The notes under the pieces were generated by a model. That model saw only the letters and a program-made list of their open reading frames with translations. It searched no databases and was not told the DNA's origin. From contig CADANR010000008.1 of assembly GCA_902789265.1 (NCBI GenBank), forward strand, positions 1 to 36,417: 36,417 bases of DNA, written 5' to 3'. This document shows, piece after piece, positions 9,224 through 17,567 of this stretch (position 1 is its first letter; each line of letters starts with the position of its first letter). Origin of the DNA: an uncultured Lachnospiraceae bacterium. GTDB lineage: Bacteria; Bacillota; Clostridia; Lachnospirales; Lachnospiraceae. The position numbers were made by a program, and so were the translations under genes.

Positions 9224-11195
9224 AAAAATAGTAATCCGTATTTTCTATCTGTCCATGATTGTGACAAGTTATGTCATATCCTGGCAGCTCGGCATGCTGG
9301 GAACCCTGAGCGTAATCTTTCTTGCCGGTGCATTGATGCTGGCACTGTACGCAAACCGCGGACTGATGCTTGAGTACGCGATTCTGACGTCTGTCACGCT
9401 TTTACTTAATGCAATTTTCCTTCGTGATGCCATCGAAATCACCTGTCCGAAGGAAATCTATTTAATCTACCTTTTGATTTATCTCTTCGCAATGGTGTCT
9501 TTCCTCTTCCTTGTAAACGGTGTTAACGATTACAAGACGCAGATGGAGGAGAAAAATGAAGAGGCGAGAAACGCCTTGGAAGCGAAAGCGAATTTCCTGG
9601 CCAACATGTCCCACGAAATCCGTACTCCCATGAACGCCATCTACGGTATGGCGGAACTGCTTGACGAAAGGGATTTCGAAGAAGAGGAAAAGGGCTACAT
9701 CGACACAATCCGTAAGTCTTCGGAAAACCTGCTTGCAATCATCAACGAAATTCTGGATTTTTCCAAAATCGATTCCGGAAAAATGGAAATCAACGAAGAA
9801 GAATACCACTTCAATTCGCTGATTCATGATGTATTAAGTATCATCGAATTCCGAATGAAAAACCGTTCGGTTAAGCTCATTTATGACATCTCACCGGATG
9901 TGCCGAGAGTCTTAATCGGTGATGAACTTCGTATCCGGCAGATTCTGATCAACATCATGAACAATGCGGTAAACTTCACACACCGCGGACATATTGTATT
10001 GAAAATCCGCTGGGAGCCGGATCTTGACGGAAACGGATACCTGCATGTGTGGGTTGAGGATACCGGTATCGGTATTTCCCAGCATGATATGAACAAGCTC
10101 TTTACCGCATTCGGACAGATCGATACGAAGAAAAATCGAAACGTCGAAGGTACCGGACTTGGACTTGTCATTACGAAAAGACTCCTTAATTTAATGGGCG
10201 GTGATATTACCGTACGAAGCAAGGTAAACGAGGGTAGTACATTTTCCTTTACCCTGCACCAGAAGGTAAAGGATCCGAGACCGTCAAATTATGATTCCGA
10301 CCACGACAGAGTTACCGCAGATAACGCAGGCTTCAGAATCACCTTCAAGGCACCTACCGCGAGAGTCATGATTGTCGATGATAACAAAGTCAATCTTGAG
10401 GTTGCGAGTGAGCTGATGAAACGTTTCGGTTTTGAAGCAGTCATGGTGGAATCCGGAATGGAGGCCGTGAACAGAATCGAAGAACACCTGGTAGATTATG
10501 ATATGATTTTTATGGACCATATGATGCCGGTTATGGACGGTGTGGAGGCAACGAAAAAAATCCGTTCGCTCGGCACCGAATATGCGAAGAAGATTCCGAT
10601 TGTTGCACTGACCGCAAATGCCATCAAGGGTGTGGAGCGGCAGTTTAAGGAAGCCGGCATGAACGACTATCTGGCAAAGCCGATTCACATGAGCCAGTTA
10701 AGTGAAATTCTGCAGAAATGGATTCCGTTTGATAAACAGATTCGTATCGTGAAGGGACAGGAAGTTCCGCCGACGCCTGTCAGCATAGATACCGCGCCGA
10801 TTCCAGGTATCGATTCGACGGTGGATGTCATCAATTACTTAAAGGGAATCGATGTCGAGGACGGACTTCGAAACTGCGGCGGAAGCAAGGCCGTATATGT
10901 CAGGGTCCTTACCACATTTGCATCTTCCAACCTGCTTGCAAGTCTGCAGGAATATTTTGATAAAGGCGATCTGGAAAATTACACCGTTATGGCGCACTCG
11001 ATTAAGGGAGCGTGCAGGAACATCGGTGCAAACGATGTGGCGGATCAGGCCTATGAGCTGGAATGTGCAGGCAAGGATGAGGATGTCGAATTCATCGATA
11101 AATACCATAAGACCTTCTGCGAAAATTACATTGAGGTTACGAGGATTGTGACGAAGGCGCTGATTGCACAGAATTCCGGGCAGACAGGTATTTAA
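9108..11195 (+). CDS. Hybrid sensor histidine kinase (HisKA-HATPase-REC-HPt), 5' end disturbed
   Basis: This membrane-bound phosphorelay kinase has several hydrophobic helices in residues 1-145, a short coiled linker, and a dimerisation domain with the phospho-acceptor in NMSHEIRTPMN (His169). The ATP-binding domain has the N-box, DTGIGIS (about 317) and GTGLGLVI (about 347). The receiver domain has Asp470 in MDHMMPVMDG and the Lys in LAKPIHM. A C-terminal HPt domain has His630 in AHSIKGACRNIG. The start is doubtful. The TTG at 9108 has no ribosome binding site, the frame is open from 8970 with no other ATG/GTG/TTG, and from about 9063 it already encodes membrane-helix-like residues. The original N-terminus was probably lost at a junction with nifS. 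The likely partner is the LytTR regulator downstream. Confidence 0.85.
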   Translation: MLHVAYALSQYGPEKALLIAIGFLPALLTILFYRLVKNEKIVIRIFYLSMIVTSYVISWQLGMLGTLSVIFLAGALMLALYANRGLMLEYAILTSVTLLLNAIFLRDAIEITCPKEIYLIYLLIYLFAMVSFLFLVNGVNDYKTQMEEKNEEARNALEAKANFLANMSHEIRTPMNAIYGMAELLDERDFEEEEKGYIDTIRKSSENLLAIINEILDFSKIDSGKMEINEEEYHFNSLIHDVLSIIEFRMKNRSVKLIYDISPDVPRVLIGDELRIRQILINIMNNAVNFTHRGHIVLKIRWEPDLDGNGYLHVWVEDTGIGISQHDMNKLFTAFGQIDTKKNRNVEGTGLGLVITKRLLNLMGGDITVRSKVNEGSTFSFTLHQKVKDPRPSNYDSDHDRVTADNAGFRITFKAPTARVMIVDDNKVNLEVASELMKRFGFEAVMVESGMEAVNRIEEHLVDYDMIFMDHMMPVMDGVEATKKIRSLGTEYAKKIPIVALTANAIKGVERQFKEAGMNDYLAKPIHMSQLSEILQKWIPFDKQIRIVKGQEVPPTPVSIDTAPIPGIDSTVDVINYLKGIDVEDGLRNCGGSKAVYVRVLTTFASSNLLASLQEYFDKGDLENYTVMAHSIKGACRNIGANDVADQAYELECAGKDEDVEFIDKYHKTFCENYIEVTRIVTKALIAQNSGQTGI

Positions 11196-11484
11196 GTAAG
11201 TGGTACACAGGCAGACAGATAGTGATACGCAGGCATCGACCAGCATTTGTTCAGGGTCCGGATGCGGTGGCAACTCACCCTTTCACAAGCGCTGCCAACT
11301 GCCTGCCGTAATAGAATCATTGGCTGAATACAGTGGGAATACTTACTTGCGAAATTAGTAATTCAAAATTATAATTATATTTAGGGTTATACGAAAAATT
11401 GCAGTTTTAATCTGTTGCATATGATCATTGAGTATGGTAATTACGTAAGATAATTGACCGAATCAAAAAACGGGGGAGAAAATT
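11196..11484. other. Intergenic region between kinase and response regulator
   Basis: This 289-base gap has a GC-rich first half (to about 11320) and an AT-rich second half. In the first half CAGGCAG (11208-11214) can pair with CTGCCTG (11299-11305) around about 84 bases, and GGTG/CACC pair around GCAACT near 11270. No terminator with a T-tract, no tRNA and no convincing promoter was found. Weak -35/-10-like sequences exist at 11415-11454. GGGGGAGAA serves as ribosome binding site for the next gene. Confidence 0.5.
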
Positions 11485-12186
11485 ATGTATCGGGTTGCAA
11501 TTTGTGATGATGAGGCGACATCGCTTCAGATTAATGAGGCACTGACATCGCAGGTTCTGACAGAGGAAGGAATTCAGTTCGAGACGGTCTGCTTTACCGA
11601 TATGGAGAGCATGATTGAAACACTGTCGAACAAGGAAGCGGAGTATGATGTACTTCTTTGCGATATTTTAGCGGTCGGTATGAACGGTATCGAAGCTGCC
11701 AAAGAGCTTCGAAGACTCGGAGAGAGCCTGTCGATTATTTTCATTTCTTCGACTGCGGAATATGCGCTCGAGGGTTATCAGGTAGACGCACTGCGGTATC
11801 TTCAGAAACCGATTCAGATTGAGAAACTGCGTGAAGCTCTTCTCAGCGCATATAAAATGAAAGCCGTAAAGGGTGACACGCTCACCTTCCAGGTCGGCGA
11901 CAAGCTTTATAAAATCCCCTTCGGCGAGATTGAGTATCTTGAAAGCCAGGGAAGAGAAACCATTGTCTGCACGCTCAACGAACAGATTGCGGTACATATG
12001 AAATTCTCCGATATGGAGCAGCTTCTGCCGGATGATGTTTTCGTAAGATGCCACAGATCCTACATCGTGAACATGAACTACGTAAAGGATCTGGCACGCT
12101 ACCGGTTCTTAACAAAGCGTGGCGTCGAAATTCCGGTAAGCCAGCTGCAGTATGTGGATGTGAAGAAGAAATTTATGGAATTTTAA
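11485..12186 (+). CDS. LytTR-family response regulator
   Basis: The 233-residue transcription regulator has an N-terminal receiver (about 1-125) with acidic residues CDDE (8-10), the phospho-acceptor Asp60 in LLCDILAVGMNG, the Ser/Thr in FISSTAEYA and the Lys in LQKPI. A LytTR DNA-binding domain (about 135-230) follows, with IEYLESQGRET, FVRCHRSYIVNMNYVKDL and the terminal IPVSQLQYVDVKKKF. GGGGGAG precedes the ATG. It is probably phosphorylated through the hybrid kinase upstream. LytTR regulators often control surface components, bacteriocins or cell-wall genes; no target site is identifiable here. Confidence 0.94.
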   Translation: MYRVAICDDEATSLQINEALTSQVLTEEGIQFETVCFTDMESMIETLSNKEAEYDVLLCDILAVGMNGIEAAKELRRLGESLSIIFISSTAEYALEGYQVDALRYLQKPIQIEKLREALLSAYKMKAVKGDTLTFQVGDKLYKIPFGEIEYLESQGRETIVCTLNEQIAVHMKFSDMEQLLPDDVFVRCHRSYIVNMNYVKDLARYRFLTKRGVEIPVSQLQYVDVKKKFMEF

Positions 12187-12190
12187 GAAT

Positions 12191-12304
12191 CGAGCATGGA
12201 AGAATCTGTTCGCACCATGCTCGTGCGCGGGTTGCGTCCTGCGTAAGCAGGAAATTACATTACGCAACCCTGTGCATATAAATCCGCCCCGCTAAACGGG
12301 GCGG
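12191..12304 (+). other. Three consecutive hairpins between lytTR gene and thiI
   Basis: Hairpin 1 pairs CGAGCATGG (12191-12199) with CCATGCTCG (12215-12223). Hairpin 2 pairs GGGTTGCGT (12229-12237) with ACGCAACCC (12262-12270) and encloses a smaller stem, CCTGC/GCAGG (12238-12251) with a GTAA tetraloop. Hairpin 3 pairs CCGCCCCG (12284-12291) with CGGGGCGG (12297-12304) and is followed by TTTC. All stems are perfect. Together they could be terminators of the two-component unit or a structured thiI leader. No known riboswitch motif was recognised. Confidence 0.7.
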
Positions 12305-12338
12305 TTTCAATAAGCAATAAAATTTGAAAGGAAATTTT

Positions 12339-13520
12339 ATGTTTCAGGCTTTTTTATTAAAGTATGGCGAGATTTTCCTGAAAGGAAAAAATCGCTATGT
12401 TTTTGAGGATGCACTTGTTGAACAGGTGCGCATTGCGATAAGCAAGGTGGACGGCGAGTTCGACGTTCACAAGAATTTAGGCCGTGTCTATGTCGAGGCC
12501 AGGTCGGAGTTCGACTATGATGAAGTGGTGGATGCCTTAAGTCATGTTTTCGGTGTCATGACAATCTGCCCGGTGTTGATTTTAGACAATGATGATTTTG
12601 AGAATCTGAAATCCGAGGTAGTGAAATATTTCTGCGAGGTTTACGAAAACCGCGACGGACTGACCTTCAAGGTATTCTGCAAACGTGCCAGAAAAAATTA
12701 CCCGTTAAATTCCATGGAGATGAATATGGCTTTCGGCGAGGTGCTTTTGGATGCCTATCCCGAGCTTAAGGTGGATGTGCATAAGCCCGAGGTGGAACTC
12801 CATGTGGAAATCAGAGAGCGCGTTTACATTTACTCGATTCTGATTCCGGGCCCCGGAGGCATGCCGGTCGGCACAGCCGGAAAGGCCATGGTACTTTTAT
12901 CCGGCGGACTGGATTCCCCGGTTGCCGCCTATATGATGGCAAAGCGCGGCGTCAAAGTGGAAGCGGTCTATTTTCACGCACCGCCCTATACATCGGAACG
13001 TGCGAAGCAGAAGGTCGTGGATCTGGCACGGATTGTCTCCGCATACTGCGGACCCGTAAAACTGCATATCATCAATTTTACGGAAATCCAGATGAGCATT
13101 TACGAAAAATGCCCGCATGACGAACTGACGGTTATCATGCGCCGCTACATGATGAGAATTGCGCAGGCAATTGCGGAAGAGGATGACTGCTTAGGCCTTG
13201 TCACCGGCGAGAGTGTCGGGCAGGTTGCAAGCCAGACGATGTATTCAATGGCCTGCACCGATGATGTCTGCCGCATGCCTGTATACCGGCCGCTTGTTGC
13301 ATTCGACAAGGTGGAGATTATTGATATCGCGGAAAAGATTAAGACATACGAAACATCGATTCTTCCGTTCGAGGACTGCTGCACGATTTTTGTGGCAAAG
13401 CATCCCGTGACGAAGCCGAAGGTTTCGGTGATTGCACATCACGAGGAACGTCTGGGCGAAGAGATTGATGCGATGGTGAAAAAAGCTCTTGATGAGCGGG
13501 AGATTGTGCTTGCGGAATAA
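12339..13520 (+). CDS. thiI: tRNA 4-thiouridine synthetase ThiI
   Basis: ThiI adenylates and thiolates U8 of tRNA and may also help sulfur transfer for thiamine. The protein is 393 residues: a ferredoxin-like and THUMP N-terminal part (about 1-170), then the PP-loop ATPase with LLSGGLDSPVAAY from about residue 186 and the TGESVGQVASQT segment. It ends without a rhodanese domain, as in most Firmicutes. Those proteins pair with a dedicated cysteine desulfurase, fitting the nifS upstream. I chose the ATG at 12339 because AAAGGAAA lies just before it; an in-frame TTG at 12324 overlaps that site. Confidence 0.95.
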   Translation: MFQAFLLKYGEIFLKGKNRYVFEDALVEQVRIAISKVDGEFDVHKNLGRVYVEARSEFDYDEVVDALSHVFGVMTICPVLILDNDDFENLKSEVVKYFCEVYENRDGLTFKVFCKRARKNYPLNSMEMNMAFGEVLLDAYPELKVDVHKPEVELHVEIRERVYIYSILIPGPGGMPVGTAGKAMVLLSGGLDSPVAAYMMAKRGVKVEAVYFHAPPYTSERAKQKVVDLARIVSAYCGPVKLHIINFTEIQMSIYEKCPHDELTVIMRRYMMRIAQAIAEEDDCLGLVTGESVGQVASQTMYSMACTDDVCRMPVYRPLVAFDKVEIIDIAEKIKTYETSILPFEDCCTIFVAKHPVTKPKVSVIAHHEERLGEEIDAMVKKALDEREIVLAE

Positions 13521-13567
13521 ATAGGTTTTTTATTCAAACATATAAAAATAAGACATATAAAAACAAG

Positions 13568-13589
13568 GACCACCCGACAGGGTGGTCCA
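13568..13589. terminator. Bidirectional terminator between thiI and the HPr-like gene
   Basis: GGACCACCC (13568-13576) and GGGTGGTCC (13581-13589) form a perfect 9-bp stem with loop GACA, with A-rich sequence on the left and AAATCTTTTA on the right. It lies between the convergent thiI and HPr-like genes and can serve both. Confidence 0.85.
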
Positions 13590-13613
13590 AATCTTTTATC
13601 TCATCATTTAAAC

Positions 13614-13844
13614 TTATACGATGTAAGGAGCAAGAACATTCATTACTTCTTCATCGCCGTCCTCAGCATGGATGTTTAAATCAATCGGCTTGGAAAGATC
13701 CAGACTGAAAATACCCATGATGGACTTTGCATCAATTACGTATCTTCCGGATACAAGATCGAAATCATAATCGAATTTCGTGATATCATTTACAAAGGAT
13801 TTAACCTTATCAATTGAGTTCAAAGAAATCTGTACAGTTTTCAT
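13614..13844 (-). CDS. HPr-like protein without the phospho-histidine
   Basis: This 76-residue protein has HPr-fold similarity. KSIMGIFSLDL matches the KSIMGVMSL region of HPr (Ser41 equals regulatory Ser46), and the spacing back through KFDYDFDLVSGRYVIDAKS is the same as in HPr. The active-site GIHARP segment is replaced by SIDKVKS; the only histidine is residue 59. It therefore cannot take phosphate from Enzyme I in the normal way. Its role is unknown; a regulatory relative of HPr or Crh is possible. The ATG at 13844 is chosen because AGGAGG (13853-13858) is eight bases upstream. It is transcribed convergently to thiI and divergently from mtaB. Confidence 0.82.
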   Translation of the reverse strand: MKTVQISLNSIDKVKSFVNDITKFDYDFDLVSGRYVIDAKSIMGIFSLDLSKPIDLNIHAEDGDEEVMNVLAPYIV

Positions 13845-13884
13845 ATACATTTCCTCCTTGTGATTTTCGGTAGTTTCGCTTATC

Positions 13885-13913
13885 ATACTAAAGGAATGAC
13901 AGTAAAAAGTCAA
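13885..13913 (-). promoter_or_regulatory. Promoter of the HPr-like gene
   Basis: Reading the - strand, TTGACT (13913-13908), a 17-base spacer and TAGTAT (13890-13885) give 5/6 and 4/6 consensus matches. Start of transcription would be near 13878, about 34 bases before the start codon. The mtaB promoter must lie in the same short divergent region; a weak + strand candidate is TTGTGA (13857) with TATCAT (13881). Confidence 0.55.
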
Positions 13914-13945
13914 TGCACAAAACAAACAAAAATACGGAGAGTTCT

Positions 13946-15598
13946 ATGAAATCAGTGGCATTTCACAATCTCGGCTGCAAGGTGAATTCCTATGAGCTTG
14001 ATTTGATGCAGGAAAACGTGGCAAAAAACGGCTGGCAGATTGTTCCTTTTGACCAAAAAGCCGATGTATATATTATCAATACCTGTTCCGTTACCAACAT
14101 CGCGGACCGCAAAAGCCGTCAGATGCTGCACCGGGCAAAAACATTAAACCCCGACGCAATCGTGGTTGCAGTCGGCTGTTACGTGCAGTCCGATGCCTTT
14201 GCTCTTGCACAGGATGAGGGAGTGAATCTTTTAGTCGGCAATAATAAAAAATCAAAGCTTGCAACGATTCTTGATGAATACATCTGCGCAAGAAATGCAG
14301 GAACGCTTTCTTTGTATGCAGACCGTATTCTTGGAGGAAAAACCGTAAATTCCGGATTTTCCGACCAAGCAGCTGCTGCAGTAAAAAAAGAAAACTGCGA
14401 AGAATCCGGGAATGCCGGTGAAAAAAATAATACCGACAACATGAAATTACCGAGCGGTGAGGATATCGCGGGAAGCGAGAAAGAGGTCCGCGCCTATCTT
14501 GAAAAAACGCTTGGCAATACCACGGTTCTTGATTTAAAGAAAGTTCCGTTTGAAGAAGGAAATATTGTTAAAACCGAAAGTCACACCAGAGCCTACATCA
14601 AGATTCAGGACGGGTGCGATAGGTACTGCAGTTACTGCATCATTCCTTATACCAGGGGAAATGTTCGTTCCAAACCGATTGACGAGGTTGTGGAAGAAGC
14701 GAAGCTTTTGGTAAGCTCCGGGGTACGTGAGATTGTACTGACGGGAATTCATGTCAGTTCCTACGGTGTGGATTTTATCAATTCTCAGACAGAAGGAAAA
14801 GATTTTGCATCTTACGGGGAGCAGGGTACGGCAAATGAAAAAGACCCGCGTATTGTAAAAACCGTCGCCGAAATCCGCGAGCAGAAATCCGCAGTTTCCC
14901 GTAAAGCACTCCTGACCTTATTGGAAAAACTCCAGAAGATAAGCGGTCTTGAGAGAATCCGTTTAAGCTCCTTCGAACCGCTTTTGATTTCCGCGGATTT
15001 TATGGAAGGCTTAGGCAGGATATCCAAAATCTGCCCGCATTTTCACTTATCTCTCCAGAGCGGATGTGATGAGACTTTAAAGAGAATGAACCGCAGATAT
15101 ACGACCGAAGAATTTGCGGAGAAAGTTGCTCTGATTCGCGGCGTTTTCCCGGATGCGGCGATTACCACGGATGTGATTGTGGGCTTCCCCGAAGAAACTG
15201 AGAAGGAATTTAATACGACCGTGGAATTTGCAAAGAAAATCGGCTTCTATGAAATGCATGTTTTCAAATATTCCAGAAGAAAGGGAACACCGGCGGATGC
15301 CAATCCCGACCAGGTTCCCGAACAGGTAAAGAATACCAGATCCGATACGCTCTTGGAACTTACGGCAGAGCAGTCCAAAGAGTTCCGGAAACGATTCCTG
15401 AATAAGACGGTGGAAGTTTTATTTGAGGAAGAGAAGGAAATAAACGGGCGCAGATACTGGCTCGGTCATACCAAGGAATATGTCCTGGTGGCGATTTTCT
15501 CTTCGGAGAATCTGGAGAATAAAATCATGAAGGTGGAGACACAGGACTTCCTTCGTGACGATGTGCTTCTTGCAAGGAGCAGTGTGAGCGCGTTATAA
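13946..15598 (+). CDS. mtaB: tRNA t6A37 methylthiotransferase MtaB, with insertions
   Basis: This radical-SAM enzyme adds a methylthio group to t6A37 of tRNA. The N-terminal cluster-binding domain has Cys in NLGCKVNSYE, NTCSVTN and VGCYVQSD. The radical-SAM cluster is CDRYCSYC (Cys224, 228, 231), followed by IPYTRGNVRS, and a TRAM-like domain ends the protein. At 550 residues it is about 100 longer than usual. The excess lies in two low-complexity stretches, about residues 134-188 before the radical-SAM core and about 276-322 after GIHVSSYGVDF. The ATG at 13946 begins MKSVAFHNLGCKVN and has GGAGA upstream; an earlier in-frame ATG at 13913 lies in the HPr-like gene's promoter region. Confidence 0.93.
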   Translation: MKSVAFHNLGCKVNSYELDLMQENVAKNGWQIVPFDQKADVYIINTCSVTNIADRKSRQMLHRAKTLNPDAIVVAVGCYVQSDAFALAQDEGVNLLVGNNKKSKLATILDEYICARNAGTLSLYADRILGGKTVNSGFSDQAAAAVKKENCEESGNAGEKNNTDNMKLPSGEDIAGSEKEVRAYLEKTLGNTTVLDLKKVPFEEGNIVKTESHTRAYIKIQDGCDRYCSYCIIPYTRGNVRSKPIDEVVEEAKLLVSSGVREIVLTGIHVSSYGVDFINSQTEGKDFASYGEQGTANEKDPRIVKTVAEIREQKSAVSRKALLTLLEKLQKISGLERIRLSSFEPLLISADFMEGLGRISKICPHFHLSLQSGCDETLKRMNRRYTTEEFAEKVALIRGVFPDAAITTDVIVGFPEETEKEFNTTVEFAKKIGFYEMHVFKYSRRKGTPADANPDQVPEQVKNTRSDTLLELTAEQSKEFRKRFLNKTVEVLFEEEKEINGRRYWLGHTKEYVLVAIFSSENLENKIMKVETQDFLRDDVLLARSSVSAL

Positions 15599-15630
15599 TA
15601 TTAGCATACTTTTTAAAGGAGGGGTTATTC

Positions 15631-16221
15631 ATGGGTTTATTTGATTCTATTTCACGTAGCGTTGGACAGGAGGCTAAGAATGCAGTGGGAAATGCCGTAA
15701 ATCAGGCGGTGAATTCCGCACAGAGAAAGTCCGAGACCTTTACATTTACAACGATTCCTAAGAATGTTGCGGAGTTACAGGCACTGCCGGAAAGCGATCT
15801 TTCCACACCGTTTAAGACATGTGCGCTTACCATGCTTGTTCTTTTGAATTATGAGGAAAATACACAGGCGACGATTGACATGCTTAATTTCTTAAAGGGA
15901 CCGGCACCGATGAGCCCCTATGAAATGCAGTTTTTGAAAGACCGCCTTGCAGGAAAAGGTTATGTGGTTCGTTCCTTCTTCAAGGGTTCGTCACCGCAGA
16001 ATAATTATATCCCTGCGGAGCCGCTTGTCATTACGGTTTACGACAATCCGTACAGCTATCCGGAAGCAGGCTGGGCAACGCTTCATATGGATTCCACCGG
16101 TGCGGATTCACCGAGACAGATTAAGTGCCGCTTAAAACCGAGCACGAATCAGTGGTTCATGGTGGAGAATTTCGCACTTTCCGATATCCGCATTCCGGTT
16201 GCGGCAGATCCCTGGGCATAA
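15631..16221 (+). CDS. Uncharacterised protein, DUF6935-like
   Basis: This 196-residue soluble protein has no signal peptide or membrane segment. Residues 1-35 are an amphipathic, Ala/Asn-rich helix (SVGQEAKNAVGNAVNQAVNS). A globular domain follows with CALTMLVLLNYEENTQATIDMLNFLKGP, MSPYEMQFLKDRLAG, a VVRSFF segment, NNYIPAEPLVITVYDNPYSY and KCRLKPSTNQWFMVENF. The YIPAEPLVITV pattern resembles proteins grouped as DUF6935, from memory and not searched. A strong AAGGAGGGG site precedes the ATG. It sits 32 bases after mtaB and may share its transcript. Function unknown. Confidence 0.8.
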   Translation: MGLFDSISRSVGQEAKNAVGNAVNQAVNSAQRKSETFTFTTIPKNVAELQALPESDLSTPFKTCALTMLVLLNYEENTQATIDMLNFLKGPAPMSPYEMQFLKDRLAGKGYVVRSFFKGSSPQNNYIPAEPLVITVYDNPYSYPEAGWATLHMDSTGADSPRQIKCRLKPSTNQWFMVENFALSDIRIPVAADPWA

Positions 16222-16305
16222 GCAAGCAGGGATTACCGGAGAGGATTTTTAAAATAATATAATTCCGGGCGGAACAATGTCCCGGATTTCAGGAGTATTA
16301 AAGCA

Positions 16306-17559
16306 GTGAGAATCATCTTTTTCAGATGGGGCAACAGTGACGAAGATATCATAATGAACACGTTACGAAAGCAGGGGCATTTTGTCTCTGCTTTCGATGC
16401 TGCAAATATGAGCTTCGGAAGTGAATCGGGAAATTTCGGTTCAAACAGTGACGGCCTCGAACTTGAAAGTCTGGGCGGACTTCAGGCCGATGAGATGGTG
16501 ATGCGGCTTGTTAAGGAAGCTTCGAATTTTCATGCGGAAGTGTTCTTCTCCGTCGACTATTTCCAGTACATTTCTCTCGCTGCGAAAAAGGCAGGAATCT
16601 ATTATTACTGCTGGATTTATCATCTGCCGCAGTGGAATCTTTATTCCAATCAGGCGCAGTTTTCGTGCAACAGGTTCTTTACCTATGACCATGCGCACCT
16701 TCGGAACATGTTGCGTAACAACATCAAGAATGTGGAATATCTTTCGCTTGCCGCAGACCGGAAACTATTCACGGGTGCCAGCAACGGTATTTCCGGAGAC
16801 ATGCTGACCAGGTATGTTTCCGAGGTTTCCTTCGTAGGAAATTTATATGAAAGCAGCAGCAGTATTTTTAACCGGATTTCGCCGGAATCGAAGCAGCAGC
16901 CCGTCTATAAAAAGATTGTAAAAACCATTCGGAAGAAAATGTTTACCTACGGACGGAGTGTTTTGGAAACCGACATCACGCCCGATATTGTGGAATTTTT
17001 GATGAAGGAGATGGAGTCGGAGAAGTGGAATTACTATTTCGCCAGCCAGGAAGACATCGTCATTCATTCCGTTATCGCAAAGAAAATTACGGTTGAAGAA
17101 CGCAAGCAGGTCATTCAGGAACTTGCGAAACGCTTTGATTTCAGGCTGTATTCACAGTCGAGTACGAAAAAATATCCGGAGGTCCAGAACATGGGTCCGG
17201 TGGATTTCCGTAAAACCGCGCCGTTAATTTTCCATCAGTCGAAGGTCAATATTTACATTACCCCGCGTACCATTGCGACCGGAATTCCGCTTCGCGTTTT
17301 GGAAATCATGTCCTGCCAGGGATTTGTCCTGACGAATTACCAGGAGGATCTGGCAGCGGAGTTTATCGAGGGAAAAGAGATTGTGATGTATCACTCCTTA
17401 GAGGAGCTTCTCGAGAAGACCGAGTATTATCTGCTTCATGAAGACGAGCGGCAGCAGATTGCAAGAGCCGGCTACGAGAAGGTGCTTCGGGAGTACAATT
17501 ACGCAGTGAAGCTTTCGGAGATTTTTACGAAGGATTCGTGCGGGGGATTCCTGATATAG
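16306..17559 (+). CDS. CgeB/DUF3880-type glycosyltransferase
   Basis: This 417-residue cytoplasmic protein probably transfers a sugar to a surface or spore-coat acceptor. The N-terminal half resembles DUF3880: MRIIFFRWGN, EVFFSVDYFQYISLAAKKAG, the YYYCWIYHLPQWNLYS stretch and FFTYDHAHL. The C-terminal part matches the glycosyltransferase 1-like domain with YITPRTIATGIPLRVLEIMSCQGFVLTNY, EFIEGKEIVMY and the final helices. An Asn/Gly/Ser-rich stretch near residues 37-57 is probably a loop. The start is GTG at 16306 with AGGAG ten bases upstream. It ends just before a family 2 repeat element. Substrate unknown. Confidence 0.85.
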   Translation: MRIIFFRWGNSDEDIIMNTLRKQGHFVSAFDAANMSFGSESGNFGSNSDGLELESLGGLQADEMVMRLVKEASNFHAEVFFSVDYFQYISLAAKKAGIYYYCWIYHLPQWNLYSNQAQFSCNRFFTYDHAHLRNMLRNNIKNVEYLSLAADRKLFTGASNGISGDMLTRYVSEVSFVGNLYESSSSIFNRISPESKQQPVYKKIVKTIRKKMFTYGRSVLETDITPDIVEFLMKEMESEKWNYYFASQEDIVIHSVIAKKITVEERKQVIQELAKRFDFRLYSQSSTKKYPEVQNMGPVDFRKTAPLIFHQSKVNIYITPRTIATGIPLRVLEIMSCQGFVLTNYQEDLAAEFIEGKEIVMYHSLEELLEKTEYYLLHEDERQQIARAGYEKVLREYNYAVKLSEIFTKDSCGGFLI

Positions 17560-17567
17560 GTTAGGAG

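Noticed and set aside
12187-12338. TPP or other known riboswitch before thiI
   Set aside because: The conserved CTGAGA-type TPP core and other known aptamer motifs were not found; only simple hairpins.
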